Assembly: GCA_905235955.1 (NCBI GenBank)
Contig: CAJONN010000062.1
Location: 1-10,316, forward strand
Length of the DNA stretch: 10,316 nt
Direction: 5' to 3'
From: an uncultured Marinilabiliaceae bacterium
GTDB taxonomy: Bacteria > Bacteroidota > Bacteroidia > Bacteroidales > Marinilabiliaceae
This document shows, in pieces, positions 1-10,316 of the stretch (its first letter is position 1; every line of letters begins with the position of its first letter). The position numbers and the translations under genes are program-made. The notes under the pieces were generated by a model, which was not told the DNA's origin, did no database searches, and saw only the letters and a program-made list of their open reading frames with translations.

Positions 1-16
1 CGACGAGTTCTTTTTG

Positions 17-46
17 TTACTTTTTCTGTCGGCACAGAAAAAGTAA
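17..46. repeat. Perfect 13-bp-arm inverted repeat (hairpin)
   Basis: TTACTTTTTCTGT (17-29) is followed by the four-base loop CGGC and the exact reverse complement at 34-46. Neither strand has a T-run after the stem, so it is not a standard intrinsic terminator. It resembles a hairpin seen repeatedly between genes in Bacteroidetes genomes (from memory, not checked). It probably belongs to the same dispersed repeat family as the right end of the window. Confidence 0.75.
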
Positions 47-94
47 AATTAATGGGAAGGTCATATATTGGGGACTTGTTTGCAGAATATTTCT

Positions 95-110
95 ACTTGC
101 GAAACTTGAG
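95..110 (+). repeat. Short dispersed repeat, left copy
   Basis: ACTTGCGAAACTTGAG here is identical to the reverse complement of 10063-10078, so the window carries this 16-mer once near each end in opposite orientation. The flanking bases are only partly similar (T-rich before, AT-rich after). The second copy sits inside a cluster of palindromes, which suggests an intergenic repeat unit rather than a gene part. Confidence 0.65.
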
Positions 111-281
111 ATAGTTATTAATCCAACACATCTTAATATATTAATTAAAAAAAATGATTATAAACTGTCATTTAACAATCAACTCCTTCTACAAATGTAT
201 ATTTATAAAGTTTTGTAAAGAAATATTAATCAATAGTTAAATAAAATCAATTATATCAAACGTTCATTAACTCAAAATAAG

Positions 282-289
282 TAACTTTG
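282..289 (+). promoter_or_regulatory. Probable -7 promoter box of the HTCS gene
   Basis: TAACTTTG matches the Bacteroidetes primary sigma -7 consensus TAnnTTTG. It lies 23 bases before the ATG at 313, so the transcript would start near 296 and have a very short leader. No clear TTTG -33 element is seen at the usual distance, which is common for these promoters. Confidence 0.6.
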
Positions 290-312
290 CGCTGTCATTT
301 AGCACAAAAAGA

Positions 313-3300
313 ATGCTCAAAAAAGAAACTTTTTTCTCAAACATCGCAATATTAGGTTTAGCCCTATTCATTTGTCAACACGCATTGGCATACAATATCA
401 GACACATCTCTGGCAAAGATGGGTTGACTAATAGTTCGGTACTTTCATTGGCACAACTACCCAATGGCATTATGCTATTTGGCACCGTCGACGGATTGCA
501 CAGCTATGATGGCATACAAGTATGCAACTTTATGCTAAATTCTGGTCAGTATCTGAGAGGAAATCTGATAGAAGATGTGCTATGCACAAACGACCAAAAA
601 ACATGGGTGCTAACAAACTACGGACTCAACATAGTTGACAACGAAAAACAACAAGTAGAATTTTACGACCAATTTCAGGGATTGCGCAGCATCAGGAAAA
701 GTGCTAACGGGAAGGAATTTATGCTGGGCGAAGAGGTTTTGCATTATCAAGATGCAAACGGAGCATTAAAAAGAATAGCTCTATTGGGAGTTATACCAGA
801 TGATGTAAAAGACTACACATTCACTGACCAATATTTATATATTTTCCATAAAAAAGGCATATCAAAATATGCAATAAACCAAAGCAACGAAGAGTATATA
901 TTAGGAGAAGAACAAAAAATAGACAACACACCAATAATATCGGCCAATGGTGAAAACTATGCCGAATATATTGTTGACGACCAAGGCATCCTCTATCGTT
1001 TCGACCTAAAAACAGGCTACAAACGCGAGCTATCATCGCTATCGCAAGAGATTGCAACAAGAGGCGACGTATCTGACATTGTAGAATTCAAAGGAAAACT
1101 ATTCATAGCTTTCTATAGTCATGGCGTAATAGTGCTCGACTTGCAAAAGAACGACAACAAATCTACCGACCTTGGCATAGAAACTGGCGTATTTCGGATG
1201 CTCAAAGACCGCTATGGCGACATAGTTTGGATAGGCACCGACGGACAAGGTGTATATATGTATTGCGATGAACCCTTTTCGATACGCACATTTACCAACG
1301 ACAATACAAGTTTATCATGTCCAGTAAGAGCCGTACTGAAAGACATCACCGGAACCCTTTGGGTAGGTACAAAAGGCGATGGACTGATGACCATTCCGAA
1401 CTTTGTGCAGGGCAATAACGCTGCCCAAACAGACAAATACTTCATAAACGAAAGCAATAGCGAACTAAATAGCAACATAGTTTATGCGCTTGCAGAAAGT
1501 GGCGACCAAGGCATTTGGATATGCGGAGCCAATGGTCTCAACTACTATTCGTATGCAAGCAAAAAAATACACCCCGTAAATAGTAGCGAACCACTACAAC
1601 AAGTTGTAGCTGCACAAGAATACAACGGCGAACTATGGATAGCAACACTCGGATTTGGCATATTCCGTGCCAACATCAACTTTGTAGGCGGACAACCACA
1701 TCTGACCAACATAAAAAACTATCTGCTCGACAATGGCAAAATATCATCGAACTACTTTTTCTGCATAGCACATGACAAAAATGGCAAATGGTGGTGCGGC
1801 AACCGAGGCAAAGGTCTGTTCCAAATTGACCAAAACGAAAAACTCAAACATATAGAGCTAAGCCCCAACTTCACAAACCCTTGCATCAACGACATCTTCT
1901 CACTTTTGCCAATTGACGACAACCTATGGATAGGCACCGGATGTGGCATTGTAGTGGTCGATAACCAAGGCAACATGCAACTCATCGACATAAGCCATGG
2001 ACTGCCGGGCAACACCATACACGCACTTATAAGCGGCACAGAAAACGACATTTGGGCGACAACCAACGCTGGCATTGTAACACTATCGACCGACAAAAAA
2101 ATATTGCGCGTATATGGGCGCAAAGGTTCACTCGACGTAACCGAATTTAGCGATGGAGCAGCATCGCGCAGAGACAATGAGCTATATTTTGGTGGCGTCA
2201 ACGGCTTTGCAGTCATCAGTCAGGATAGCAAAGTACAACTATCTGAGCGACCAACAGAACTTGCATTTACCACATTTTCTATAAATGGTGTGCAACAAAA
2301 CATCAGCGAATATCTGTCGGGCGACAACGACAGCCGCACCCTTACACTTAGTTATCAGCAAAACTCATTCAGACTTGGAGTAGGCTCACTCAACTACATA
2401 TCAGAGCCATTCAACAACTATTACTACCAGCTATCAGGCGACGACGAATGGTGTGACAACGGACAAAACAACATCTTCTCGTTTATTCACCTACCTATTG
2501 GCGAGCATACCTTATATATAAAGTACAAAAATCTCTCAACAGGCACAGAGAGCGACACATTTAGCCTATTTATAACCATCACACCACCTTGGTACCTGTC
2601 AACATGGGCATATATATGCTATGCATTGGCATTGATAGGTATGATATATGGATATGCCTACAACTGGCGCAGAAAGCAAAAAGAAAAGCAAGCTGCCGAG
2701 GTGGCACGTCTGAAACAGATACACCGTGACGAACTATATGAAGAGAAGCTAAAATTCTTGACCAACGTAGTGCACGAACTAAACACACCGCTAACACTAA
2801 TATACGGTCCGTGCGAACGCATACTGACACACGAAGCTGATAATCAATTTGTAAAAAAATATATCCAGCAGATTATCAGAAACTTATCGCGCCTAAACTC
2901 ACTCATACAAGAGATTATCGACTTCCGCAAAGTAACAACCGGACATCATGTCATCAGCATCAAAAAAGTAGAAATATCAGCACTCATAATCGACTACTTC
3001 GATGCCTTTGCCGACATAGCCACACGCCACAACATCAACTACGAGAAAGATTTGGAAGAAGGCATAGTTTGGAACTCTGACGAAAAAGCCGTGATAAGAA
3101 TAGTGAGCAACCTCATCTCAAACGCCTTCAAATACACCAAATCAGGCGGTACAATAAAGGTAAAATTGGCAGTAGTTGACAACAATATAGTATTCTCAGT
3201 ATACAACACCGGAGTTGGCATATCAGAAGAAGACCAAAAACGCGTATTCGACTACTACAGCGTATTCAACAATGTAGAAGAGAGCCAAAACGGCGAACAA

Positions 3301-4344
3301 ACATCGCGCAACGGCATTGGCATGGCAATATGCCACAATATGGTAAAACAATTGGGTGGCGACATAAAGATAGAGAGCGAAGTAGGCAAATACACTCACT
3401 TCATAGTAACATTGCCCCAACGCGAACTGCCCCAAAATGCGCCCAACAAGCAAGAGACTATAGCTACCAACGTGCAATACCTGCAGCAGCTAACCACTCA
3501 AACACAACCAATTGCTGAAAAGAAGGCCGACAACTCAAAACCCAAACGCCTAACAGGCGAAAACATGCCAACCATACTTGTGATTGACGACCACCAAGAT
3601 ATTTTGGACCTCATAAGTGAAAGCTTAGAAGGCTATCATCTGATAACGGCTCACAACGGCGACGAGGGCTTTGAAAAGTTGAAAAACGAACAACCAGACC
3701 TCATCATTACCGACCTAATGATGCCCGGCATCGATGGATTGGACTTCATACAACAAGTAAAGCAAAACAAACACACAATGCACATTCCGCTGATAATTTT
3801 GAGCGCAAAATCGTCAGAAGAGGAACGCATCGAAGGTCTTGAAAGTGGTGCCGATGTATATATCAGCAAGCCATTTAGCATAGCTTATCTGCAAGCCACA
3901 ATCAACCGCTTGCTCGAAAACCGAACATTGCTCAAAGAGTATTACAACTCGTCGGCATCAGCTTACTCATATTCATCGGGCAAGCTAATATCAAAAGAGT
4001 CACAAGAATTCATTGAGACTGTTATACAGCTGATAGACAAAAACTTGAGCGATGCCGACTATACACCCGAAGTATTGGCCGAACAACTAAACATAAGCCA
4101 ACGAAACCTCTATCGCAAGTTTGAAAACGCTCAATTACCAACACCAAAAGAGTATATCAAAACATACAAAATAAATGCAGCAGCACGACTGCTCACCACT
4201 ACAGGTATGACCATTCAGGAGATAATTTACGCTACCGGATTCAACACCCGATCACAATTCTATACCGAATTCCGCAAGCACTTCAATCAGACCCCCAAAG
4301 ACTACAGAGAGCAATACAAATTCAAAGATGAATCGCTTTCATAA
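313..4344 (+). CDS. Hybrid two-component system sensor kinase/response regulator (HTCS), AraC-type output
   Basis: This 1343-residue protein joins sensor, kinase and transcription factor in one chain in the inner membrane, the usual regulator of Bacteroidetes glycan-utilization loci. Residues 1-26 are a signal peptide ending QHALA. Residues about 28-660 form a two-component-regulator propeller with repeated units such as VWIGTDGQGVYMY, LWVGTKGDGL and LWIGTGCGI. A Y_Y_Y domain follows (about 678-756), then one membrane helix (about 765-783). The HisKA H-box VVHELNTPLTLI has phosphoacceptor His821. The ATPase domain has N-box Asn937, G1 NTGVG (965-969) and G2 NGIGM (1000-1004). The receiver (about 1087-1195) has acidic Asp1092/1093, phosphoacceptor Asp1134, Ser1164 and Lys1186. 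Two AraC helix-turn-helix motifs fill about 1240-1340. Length and domain order are normal for the family, and all phosphorelay residues are present. The G1 position is Asn rather than the textbook Asp, a variant I believe occurs in HTCS proteins. It probably controls the three downstream genes on the same strand (inference). The ligand is unknown. Confidence 0.96.
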   Translation: MLKKETFFSNIAILGLALFICQHALAYNIRHISGKDGLTNSSVLSLAQLPNGIMLFGTVDGLHSYDGIQVCNFMLNSGQYLRGNLIEDVLCTNDQKTWVLTNYGLNIVDNEKQQVEFYDQFQGLRSIRKSANGKEFMLGEEVLHYQDANGALKRIALLGVIPDDVKDYTFTDQYLYIFHKKGISKYAINQSNEEYILGEEQKIDNTPIISANGENYAEYIVDDQGILYRFDLKTGYKRELSSLSQEIATRGDVSDIVEFKGKLFIAFYSHGVIVLDLQKNDNKSTDLGIETGVFRMLKDRYGDIVWIGTDGQGVYMYCDEPFSIRTFTNDNTSLSCPVRAVLKDITGTLWVGTKGDGLMTIPNFVQGNNAAQTDKYFINESNSELNSNIVYALAESGDQGIWICGANGLNYYSYASKKIHPVNSSEPLQQVVAAQEYNGELWIATLGFGIFRANINFVGGQPHLTNIKNYLLDNGKISSNYFFCIAHDKNGKWWCGNRGKGLFQIDQNEKLKHIELSPNFTNPCINDIFSLLPIDDNLWIGTGCGIVVVDNQGNMQLIDISHGLPGNTIHALISGTENDIWATTNAGIVTLSTDKKILRVYGRKGSLDVTEFSDGAASRRDNELYFGGVNGFAVISQDSKVQLSERPTELAFTTFSINGVQQNISEYLSGDNDSRTLTLSYQQNSFRLGVGSLNYISEPFNNYYYQLSGDDEWCDNGQNNIFSFIHLPIGEHTLYIKYKNLSTGTESDTFSLFITITPPWYLSTWAYICYALALIGMIYGYAYNWRRKQKEKQAAEVARLKQIHRDELYEEKLKFLTNVVHELNTPLTLIYGPCERILTHEADNQFVKKYIQQIIRNLSRLNSLIQEIIDFRKVTTGHHVISIKKVEISALIIDYFDAFADIATRHNINYEKDLEEGIVWNSDEKAVIRIVSNLISNAFKYTKSGGTIKVKLAVVDNNIVFSVYNTGVGISEEDQKRVFDYYSVFNNVEESQNGEQTSRNGIGMAICHNMVKQLGGDIKIESEVGKYTHFIVTLPQRELPQNAPNKQETIATNVQYLQQLTTQTQPIAEKKADNSKPKRLTGENMPTILVIDDHQDILDLISESLEGYHLITAHNGDEGFEKLKNEQPDLIITDLMMPGIDGLDFIQQVKQNKHTMHIPLIILSAKSSEEERIEGLESGADVYISKPFSIAYLQATINRLLENRTLLKEYYNSSASAYSYSSGKLISKESQEFIETVIQLIDKNLSDADYTPEVLAEQLNISQRNLYRKFENAQLPTPKEYIKTYKINAAARLLTTTGMTIQEIIYATGFNTRSQFYTEFRKHFNQTPKDYREQYKFKDESLS

Positions 4345-4374
4345 AAAGCGTTTAAAAAAATATTAATGTTTTAA

Positions 4375-4413
4375 TTTTTGCCAAATATGTTTTATTAACA
4401 TATTTGGCAAAAA
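4375..4413. repeat. 17-bp-arm perfect palindrome between the HTCS and its putative target operon
   Basis: TTTTTGCCAAATATGTT (4375-4391) is followed by the loop TTATT and the exact reverse complement (4397-4413). It lies 31 bases after the HTCS stop codon and ends 29 bases before the -7 box at 4443. It could end HTCS transcription, but the stem is followed by A rather than T residues on both strands, which is poor for an intrinsic terminator. The position just upstream of a promoter would also suit an activator binding site. The structure is directly visible; the role is inferred. Confidence 0.8.
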
Positions 4414-4442
4414 CGTTATAAATACTATATATACAGACTTTA

Positions 4443-4450
4443 TATCTTTG
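4443..4450 (+). promoter_or_regulatory. Probable -7 promoter box of the lipoprotein-esterase-GH2 operon
   Basis: TATCTTTG fits TAnnTTTG. Transcription would start near 4457, giving a leader of about 110 nt before the ATG at 4568. No good TTTG -33 element is present 19-21 bases upstream, as expected if the promoter depends on an activator such as the HTCS. The leader contains a possible nine-codon frame (MKIPTQKTE, 4470-4499) that may be chance. Confidence 0.55.
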
Positions 4451-4567
4451 ACTATAACCAAAACCAGTAATGAAAATTCCCACCCAAAAAACAGAATAGA
4501 ATTGGAATTTGTAATTACTAAAGAAGTTAAAACACAACACACAAACTATCAACTAAAAAATTAATTG

Positions 4568-5656
4568 ATGAATAGCTCAAACAACCACAAAAAGATTTGT
4601 TGTATAGCCATTGTAATGGGACTTGTTTGTATTTTTTCATCATGTTCCACCAACAAAAAAAATACACAATCTGATGCACTTTCCAATCTATTGTCCCTCT
4701 TTGTAGCCGAAAACGTACCAGAAAACGGCCCCAAAGAAGATCTAAATCTTGGTGGTCCGTTTCAATGGCAAAGCGACACCATTACCCAAACAACCGACCT
4801 ACCCGGCGAAGGACTATCGCGCTACCCTATGATTTATATCGGTGAGGGATACAATCGCATCTTCATTGTCAACAATGGGAAAATAGTGTGGAAATATGAC
4901 ACCGGCGAAGGCTACGAACTCGACGACATTTGGATGCTAAAAAATGGCGACATACTCTTCACACGCATGTATTGGGCTGCCAAAGTAACACCCGACAAGC
5001 AAGAAGTTTGGCGCTACGACTGCAAAGAAAACGAAGAGATACACACTATACAACCCATTGGCAACGATGAAGCCGTTATGCTCATAAATGCTCCAACATC
5101 GAGAATAGTGCGCTTCAACCACAACACTGGCGATATTATTTGGGAAAAAGATATCCAGTTTGCCAACAACGGCACACACGGTCAAAGCCGACGCATGAGA
5201 ATAACCAAAGACAACACTCTTTTGCTATGCTACCTTACTGAGCACAAAGTAGTGGAATATTCACTTGACAACTTTGAAGTTGTAAGAGAATTCAAAGTAA
5301 ATCAGCCTTGGGCAGCCATCCGACTAAAAAACGGCAACACACTGATAACACTTGAAAATGAACGCCGAACTATTGAAGTAGACAAAAACGATAATATTGT
5401 TTGGGAAATAAGCCTCAGCGAACTACCTGAAAAATATCGCCTTGCCGACTGCCAAAGTGTTTGTCGCTTGCAAAATGGAAACACTATTCTCTGTTCGCGT
5501 GGCGACAATGGAAATAGTCCACAATTGGTTGAAGTAACGCCCGATAAAAAAGTTGTTTGGGTAGTCAACGATTGGAAAAATCTTGGTCCGGCAACAAGTG
5601 TACAAATATTGAGCGAACAAGGATTTTCTGAAAATCCCGGTGATTTAGAAAGATAA
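4568..5656 (+). CDS. PQQ-like beta-propeller repeat lipoprotein, function unknown
   Basis: The 362-residue product begins with a lipoprotein signal: a short basic segment, a hydrophobic stretch and the lipobox FSSC with Cys26 as lipidation site. The mature part repeats short strands of the PQQ-like or WD-like propeller type: KIVWKYD, QEVWRYD, DIIWEKD, NIVWEIS and KVVWVVN. These alternate with NG-turn strands LKNGDILF (124 on), LKNGNTLIT (253 on) and LQNGNTILC (301 on). This suggests a six- to eight-bladed propeller anchored in the outer or inner membrane. I see no catalytic signature. The ATG at 4568 is chosen over a TTG one codon earlier. It is the first gene of a three-gene operon, with the esterase frame open from seven bases after its stop. 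The context suggests carbohydrate binding or an uncharacterised lyase/hydrolase role, but this is inference. Fold confidence is high; function is unknown. Confidence 0.87.
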   Translation: MNSSNNHKKICCIAIVMGLVCIFSSCSTNKKNTQSDALSNLLSLFVAENVPENGPKEDLNLGGPFQWQSDTITQTTDLPGEGLSRYPMIYIGEGYNRIFIVNNGKIVWKYDTGEGYELDDIWMLKNGDILFTRMYWAAKVTPDKQEVWRYDCKENEEIHTIQPIGNDEAVMLINAPTSRIVRFNHNTGDIIWEKDIQFANNGTHGQSRRMRITKDNTLLLCYLTEHKVVEYSLDNFEVVREFKVNQPWAAIRLKNGNTLITLENERRTIEVDKNDNIVWEISLSELPEKYRLADCQSVCRLQNGNTILCSRGDNGNSPQLVEVTPDKKVVWVVNDWKNLGPATSVQILSEQGFSENPGDLER

Positions 5657-5707
5657 TATTTTATGATTATTACTAAAAATAAAACCTTAATTAATCTATT
5701 CAAAATT

Positions 5708-9623
<3,916 letters not shown>

Positions 9624-9665
9624 GGTTTATACCAGAATAGAAAAAGTCTTACACACATAATAAAA

Positions 9666-9696
9666 ATGAGGCTGCAAAAGAGATTCGCAGCCTCAT
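9666..9696 (-). terminator. Hairpin with a T-run on the minus strand (terminator-like)
   Basis: ATGAGGCTGC (9666-9675) pairs perfectly with GCAGCCTCAT (9687-9696) around an 11-base loop. Read on the minus strand, the stem is followed by TTTTTATTAT, a good terminator tail. On the plus strand the following bases are only ATAAATT-like. It therefore best stops minus-strand transcripts entering from the right, and may help stop the operon as well. Confidence 0.65.
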
Positions 9697-9703
9697 AAAT
9701 TCT

Positions 9704-9742
9704 AAACAAGGAAGTGTCTAAATAAAAGATACTTCCTTGTTT
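9704..9742 (+). terminator. Intrinsic terminator of the operon
   Basis: AAACAAGGAAGT (9704-9715) pairs with ACTTCCTTGTTT (9731-9742). Four inner pairs, one of them G-T, extend the stem to 16 and leave a seven-base loop at 9720-9726. T residues inside and just after the right arm provide the tail. It lies 80 bases after the GH2 stop and probably ends the three-gene transcript. Confidence 0.75.
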
Positions 9743-9944
9743 TATTCATCAAAACGAACTACCGAAAAAATCTCGGTAGTTGAATTTTGTCCAACTCGTG
9801 TTCTGAAAAAATATTTTTTAGGTGAAGCCCCACATTGTCGGTAGAGCAACCAAACAAATCAGCAATCTGTTGTTGCGATAGCCAAACCGTTTCGTTCTCC
9901 AACTTCACCTCCAACGACAAACTGTCGTCAGGCTGATACAGCAC
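9742..9944 (-). pseudogene. Fragment of a RhuM-family (virulence RhuM-like) gene, frameshifted and truncated
   Basis: The minus-strand frame from a GTG at 9944 reads LYQPDDSLSLEVKLENET and VWLSQQQIADLFG, followed by NIFSEHELDK. This is the N-terminal part of the RhuM family, with a helix-turn-helix-like segment, often found near restriction-modification systems and mobile DNA. The frame then stops at about 61 codons, against about 300 for whole family members. If one A is added to the run in GACAAAATTC (near 9785), the frame continues as NSTTEIFSVVRFDE and stops at 9742-9744. NSTTEIFSVV is what family members show here, so this is a one-base deletion followed by loss of the rest of the gene. 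No ATG start is visible; a stop lies four codons upstream of the GTG. A non-functional remnant is by far the best reading. Confidence 0.75.
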
Positions 9945-10014
9945 AAAGAGTTTTTATTATTCCTTCACCCATTCGCTGATTTCGCAGGTATGCTTTTTGT
10001 CAAGTGGGAAAGTT

Positions 10015-10171
10015 GAAAATCGAAATTCGTGCTTATTGTTGGAAGGCAATTTTATAAATTAACTCAAGTTTCGCAAGTGAAAAATGTACAGAAAATAAGC
10101 CATGAGAATGGGGCGAAAGAAATATACCCAACAAAATAACTTTCCAACAATTAGCACGGAACTCGATTTTC
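10015..10171. repeat. Imperfect 30-bp inverted repeat pair
   Basis: Bases 10015-10044 on the plus strand match the reverse complement of 10142-10171 at 26 of 30 positions by my alignment. The shared core includes CGTGCT and ATTGTTGGAA. The arms are separated by 97 bases, which hold the 16-base dispersed repeat. The length and imperfection suggest two copies of one repeat module in opposite orientation. Confidence 0.75.
10063..10078 (-). repeat. Short dispersed repeat, right copy
   Basis: The reverse complement of these bases is ACTTGCGAAACTTGAG, identical to 95-110. It lies in the space between the two arms of the larger inverted repeat, so it appears to be part of the same composite element. 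Confidence 0.65.
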
Positions 10172-10207
10172 ACCTCGCGGTTGTCGCCTTTGGCACGGAG
10201 CGTAAAG

Positions 10208-10292
10208 AAAATTATCATAGCGAAGCGTTAAAAACGATTTTCTGTTTGAGCGAAGCGAGTTTAAAATCGTTTAGCGAAGCGAAGATAATTTT
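10208..10292. repeat. Nested palindrome with AGCGAAGCG direct repeats
   Basis: The outer arms AAAATTATC (10208-10216) and GATAATTTT (10284-10292) enclose the inner arms AAACGATTTT (10232-10241) and AAAATCGTTT (10263-10272). AGCGAAGCG occurs at 10219-10227, 10249-10257 and 10273-10281, with a degenerate copy from 10294. The regular spacing around the arms indicates a designed-looking repeat unit rather than coding sequence. It runs into the window end. Confidence 0.75.
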
Positions 10293-10316
10293 TAGCGGAG
10301 TGGCAACAGCGACGAG

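Larger units (their letters stand above)
1..312. other. Intergenic region upstream of the HTCS gene
   Basis: No gene is supported here. The left part (1-110) carries a perfect hairpin at 17-46 and a 16-base segment at 95-110 that recurs inverted near the right end of the window. Bases 111-281 are very AT-rich with no open frame of note, and the region ends with a -7 type promoter box at 282-289. A 10-base direct repeat, CTGTCATTTA, occurs at 165-174 and 292-301. The second copy spans the expected transcription start, so it might be regulatory, but repeats of this size are not rare in AT-rich DNA. Confidence 0.7.
9945..10316. other. Gene-free repeat-rich region at the window end
   Basis: No convincing gene is seen. 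The stretch contains an imperfect long inverted repeat (10015-10044 with 10142-10171), the 16-base dispersed repeat at 10063-10078, and a nested palindrome with AGCGAAGCG direct repeats (10208-10292). Short open frames on the minus strand simply run through these repeats. The pattern is that of a compound intergenic repeat or a decayed mobile element next to the RhuM remnant. Confidence 0.65.

Noticed and set aside
4565..4567. TTG as start of the lipoprotein gene
   Set aside because: An ATG follows directly in frame at 4568 and gives the same signal peptide, so the rarer start is unnecessary.
9757..9781. Hairpin AACTACCGA / TCGGTAGTT
   Set aside because: The nine-base stem lies in the coding part of the RhuM remnant and has no T-run after it on the plus strand. 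Two better terminators precede it, so no separate role is claimed.
9957..10058. Minus-strand frame ending HTCEISEWVKE before a stop, just upstream of the RhuM remnant
   Set aside because: It reads somewhat like a protein C-terminus and could be the tail of a lost neighbour gene. At 33 codons with no start, and partly inside repeat sequence, it cannot be supported as a feature.
10033..10218. Minus-strand frame of 61 codons starting MIIFFTLRAKGDNREVK
   Set aside because: It runs through the inverted repeat arms and the 16-base dispersed repeat, so it is explained as translation of a repeat. No promoter or family signal supports it as a gene.

Overview
The window looks like chromosomal DNA from a member of the Bacteroidales (Bacteroidetes), probably a gut-type glycan degrader. 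The evidence is a one-protein hybrid two-component sensor/regulator of the kind used for polysaccharide utilization, start regions without Shine-Dalgarno sequences, TAnnTTTG-type -7 promoter boxes, AT-rich intergenic DNA and a lipoprotein plus signal-peptide hydrolases in one short operon. The genus cannot be fixed from the sequence alone.

Layout. Positions 1-312 are non-coding: a perfect 13-bp-arm hairpin and a short repeat, then AT-rich DNA ending in a promoter box. Positions 313-4344 encode a 1343-residue hybrid two-component system protein (HTCS) with sensor propeller, Y_Y_Y domain, membrane helix, histidine kinase, receiver and AraC-type output domain. The 223-bp gap after it holds a 17-bp-arm perfect palindrome directly upstream of a second -7 box, and a leader of about 110 nt. 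Three tightly packed genes follow on the same strand: a PQQ-like beta-propeller lipoprotein (4568-5656), an SGNH/GDSL esterase (5708-6397) and a secreted GH2 beta-galactosidase (6399-9623). Two hairpin terminators close the operon at 9666-9742.

The last 570 bases contain no intact gene. They hold a minus-strand remnant of a RhuM-family gene with a recognisable one-base frameshift, then a cluster of inverted repeats and nested palindromes running to the window end. A 16-bp piece of this cluster also occurs in inverted orientation near the window start, and the first seven bases equal the last seven, so both ends probably lie in copies of a dispersed repeat family.

How the genes work together (inference). 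The HTCS would sense a periplasmic oligosaccharide through its propeller and activate the downstream operon. The esterase would remove acyl groups and the GH2 enzyme would release beta-linked galactose, both in the periplasm, with the lipoprotein propeller in an unknown binding or enzymatic role. No SusC/SusD pair is visible here, so this is either a compact satellite locus or the edge of a larger one.
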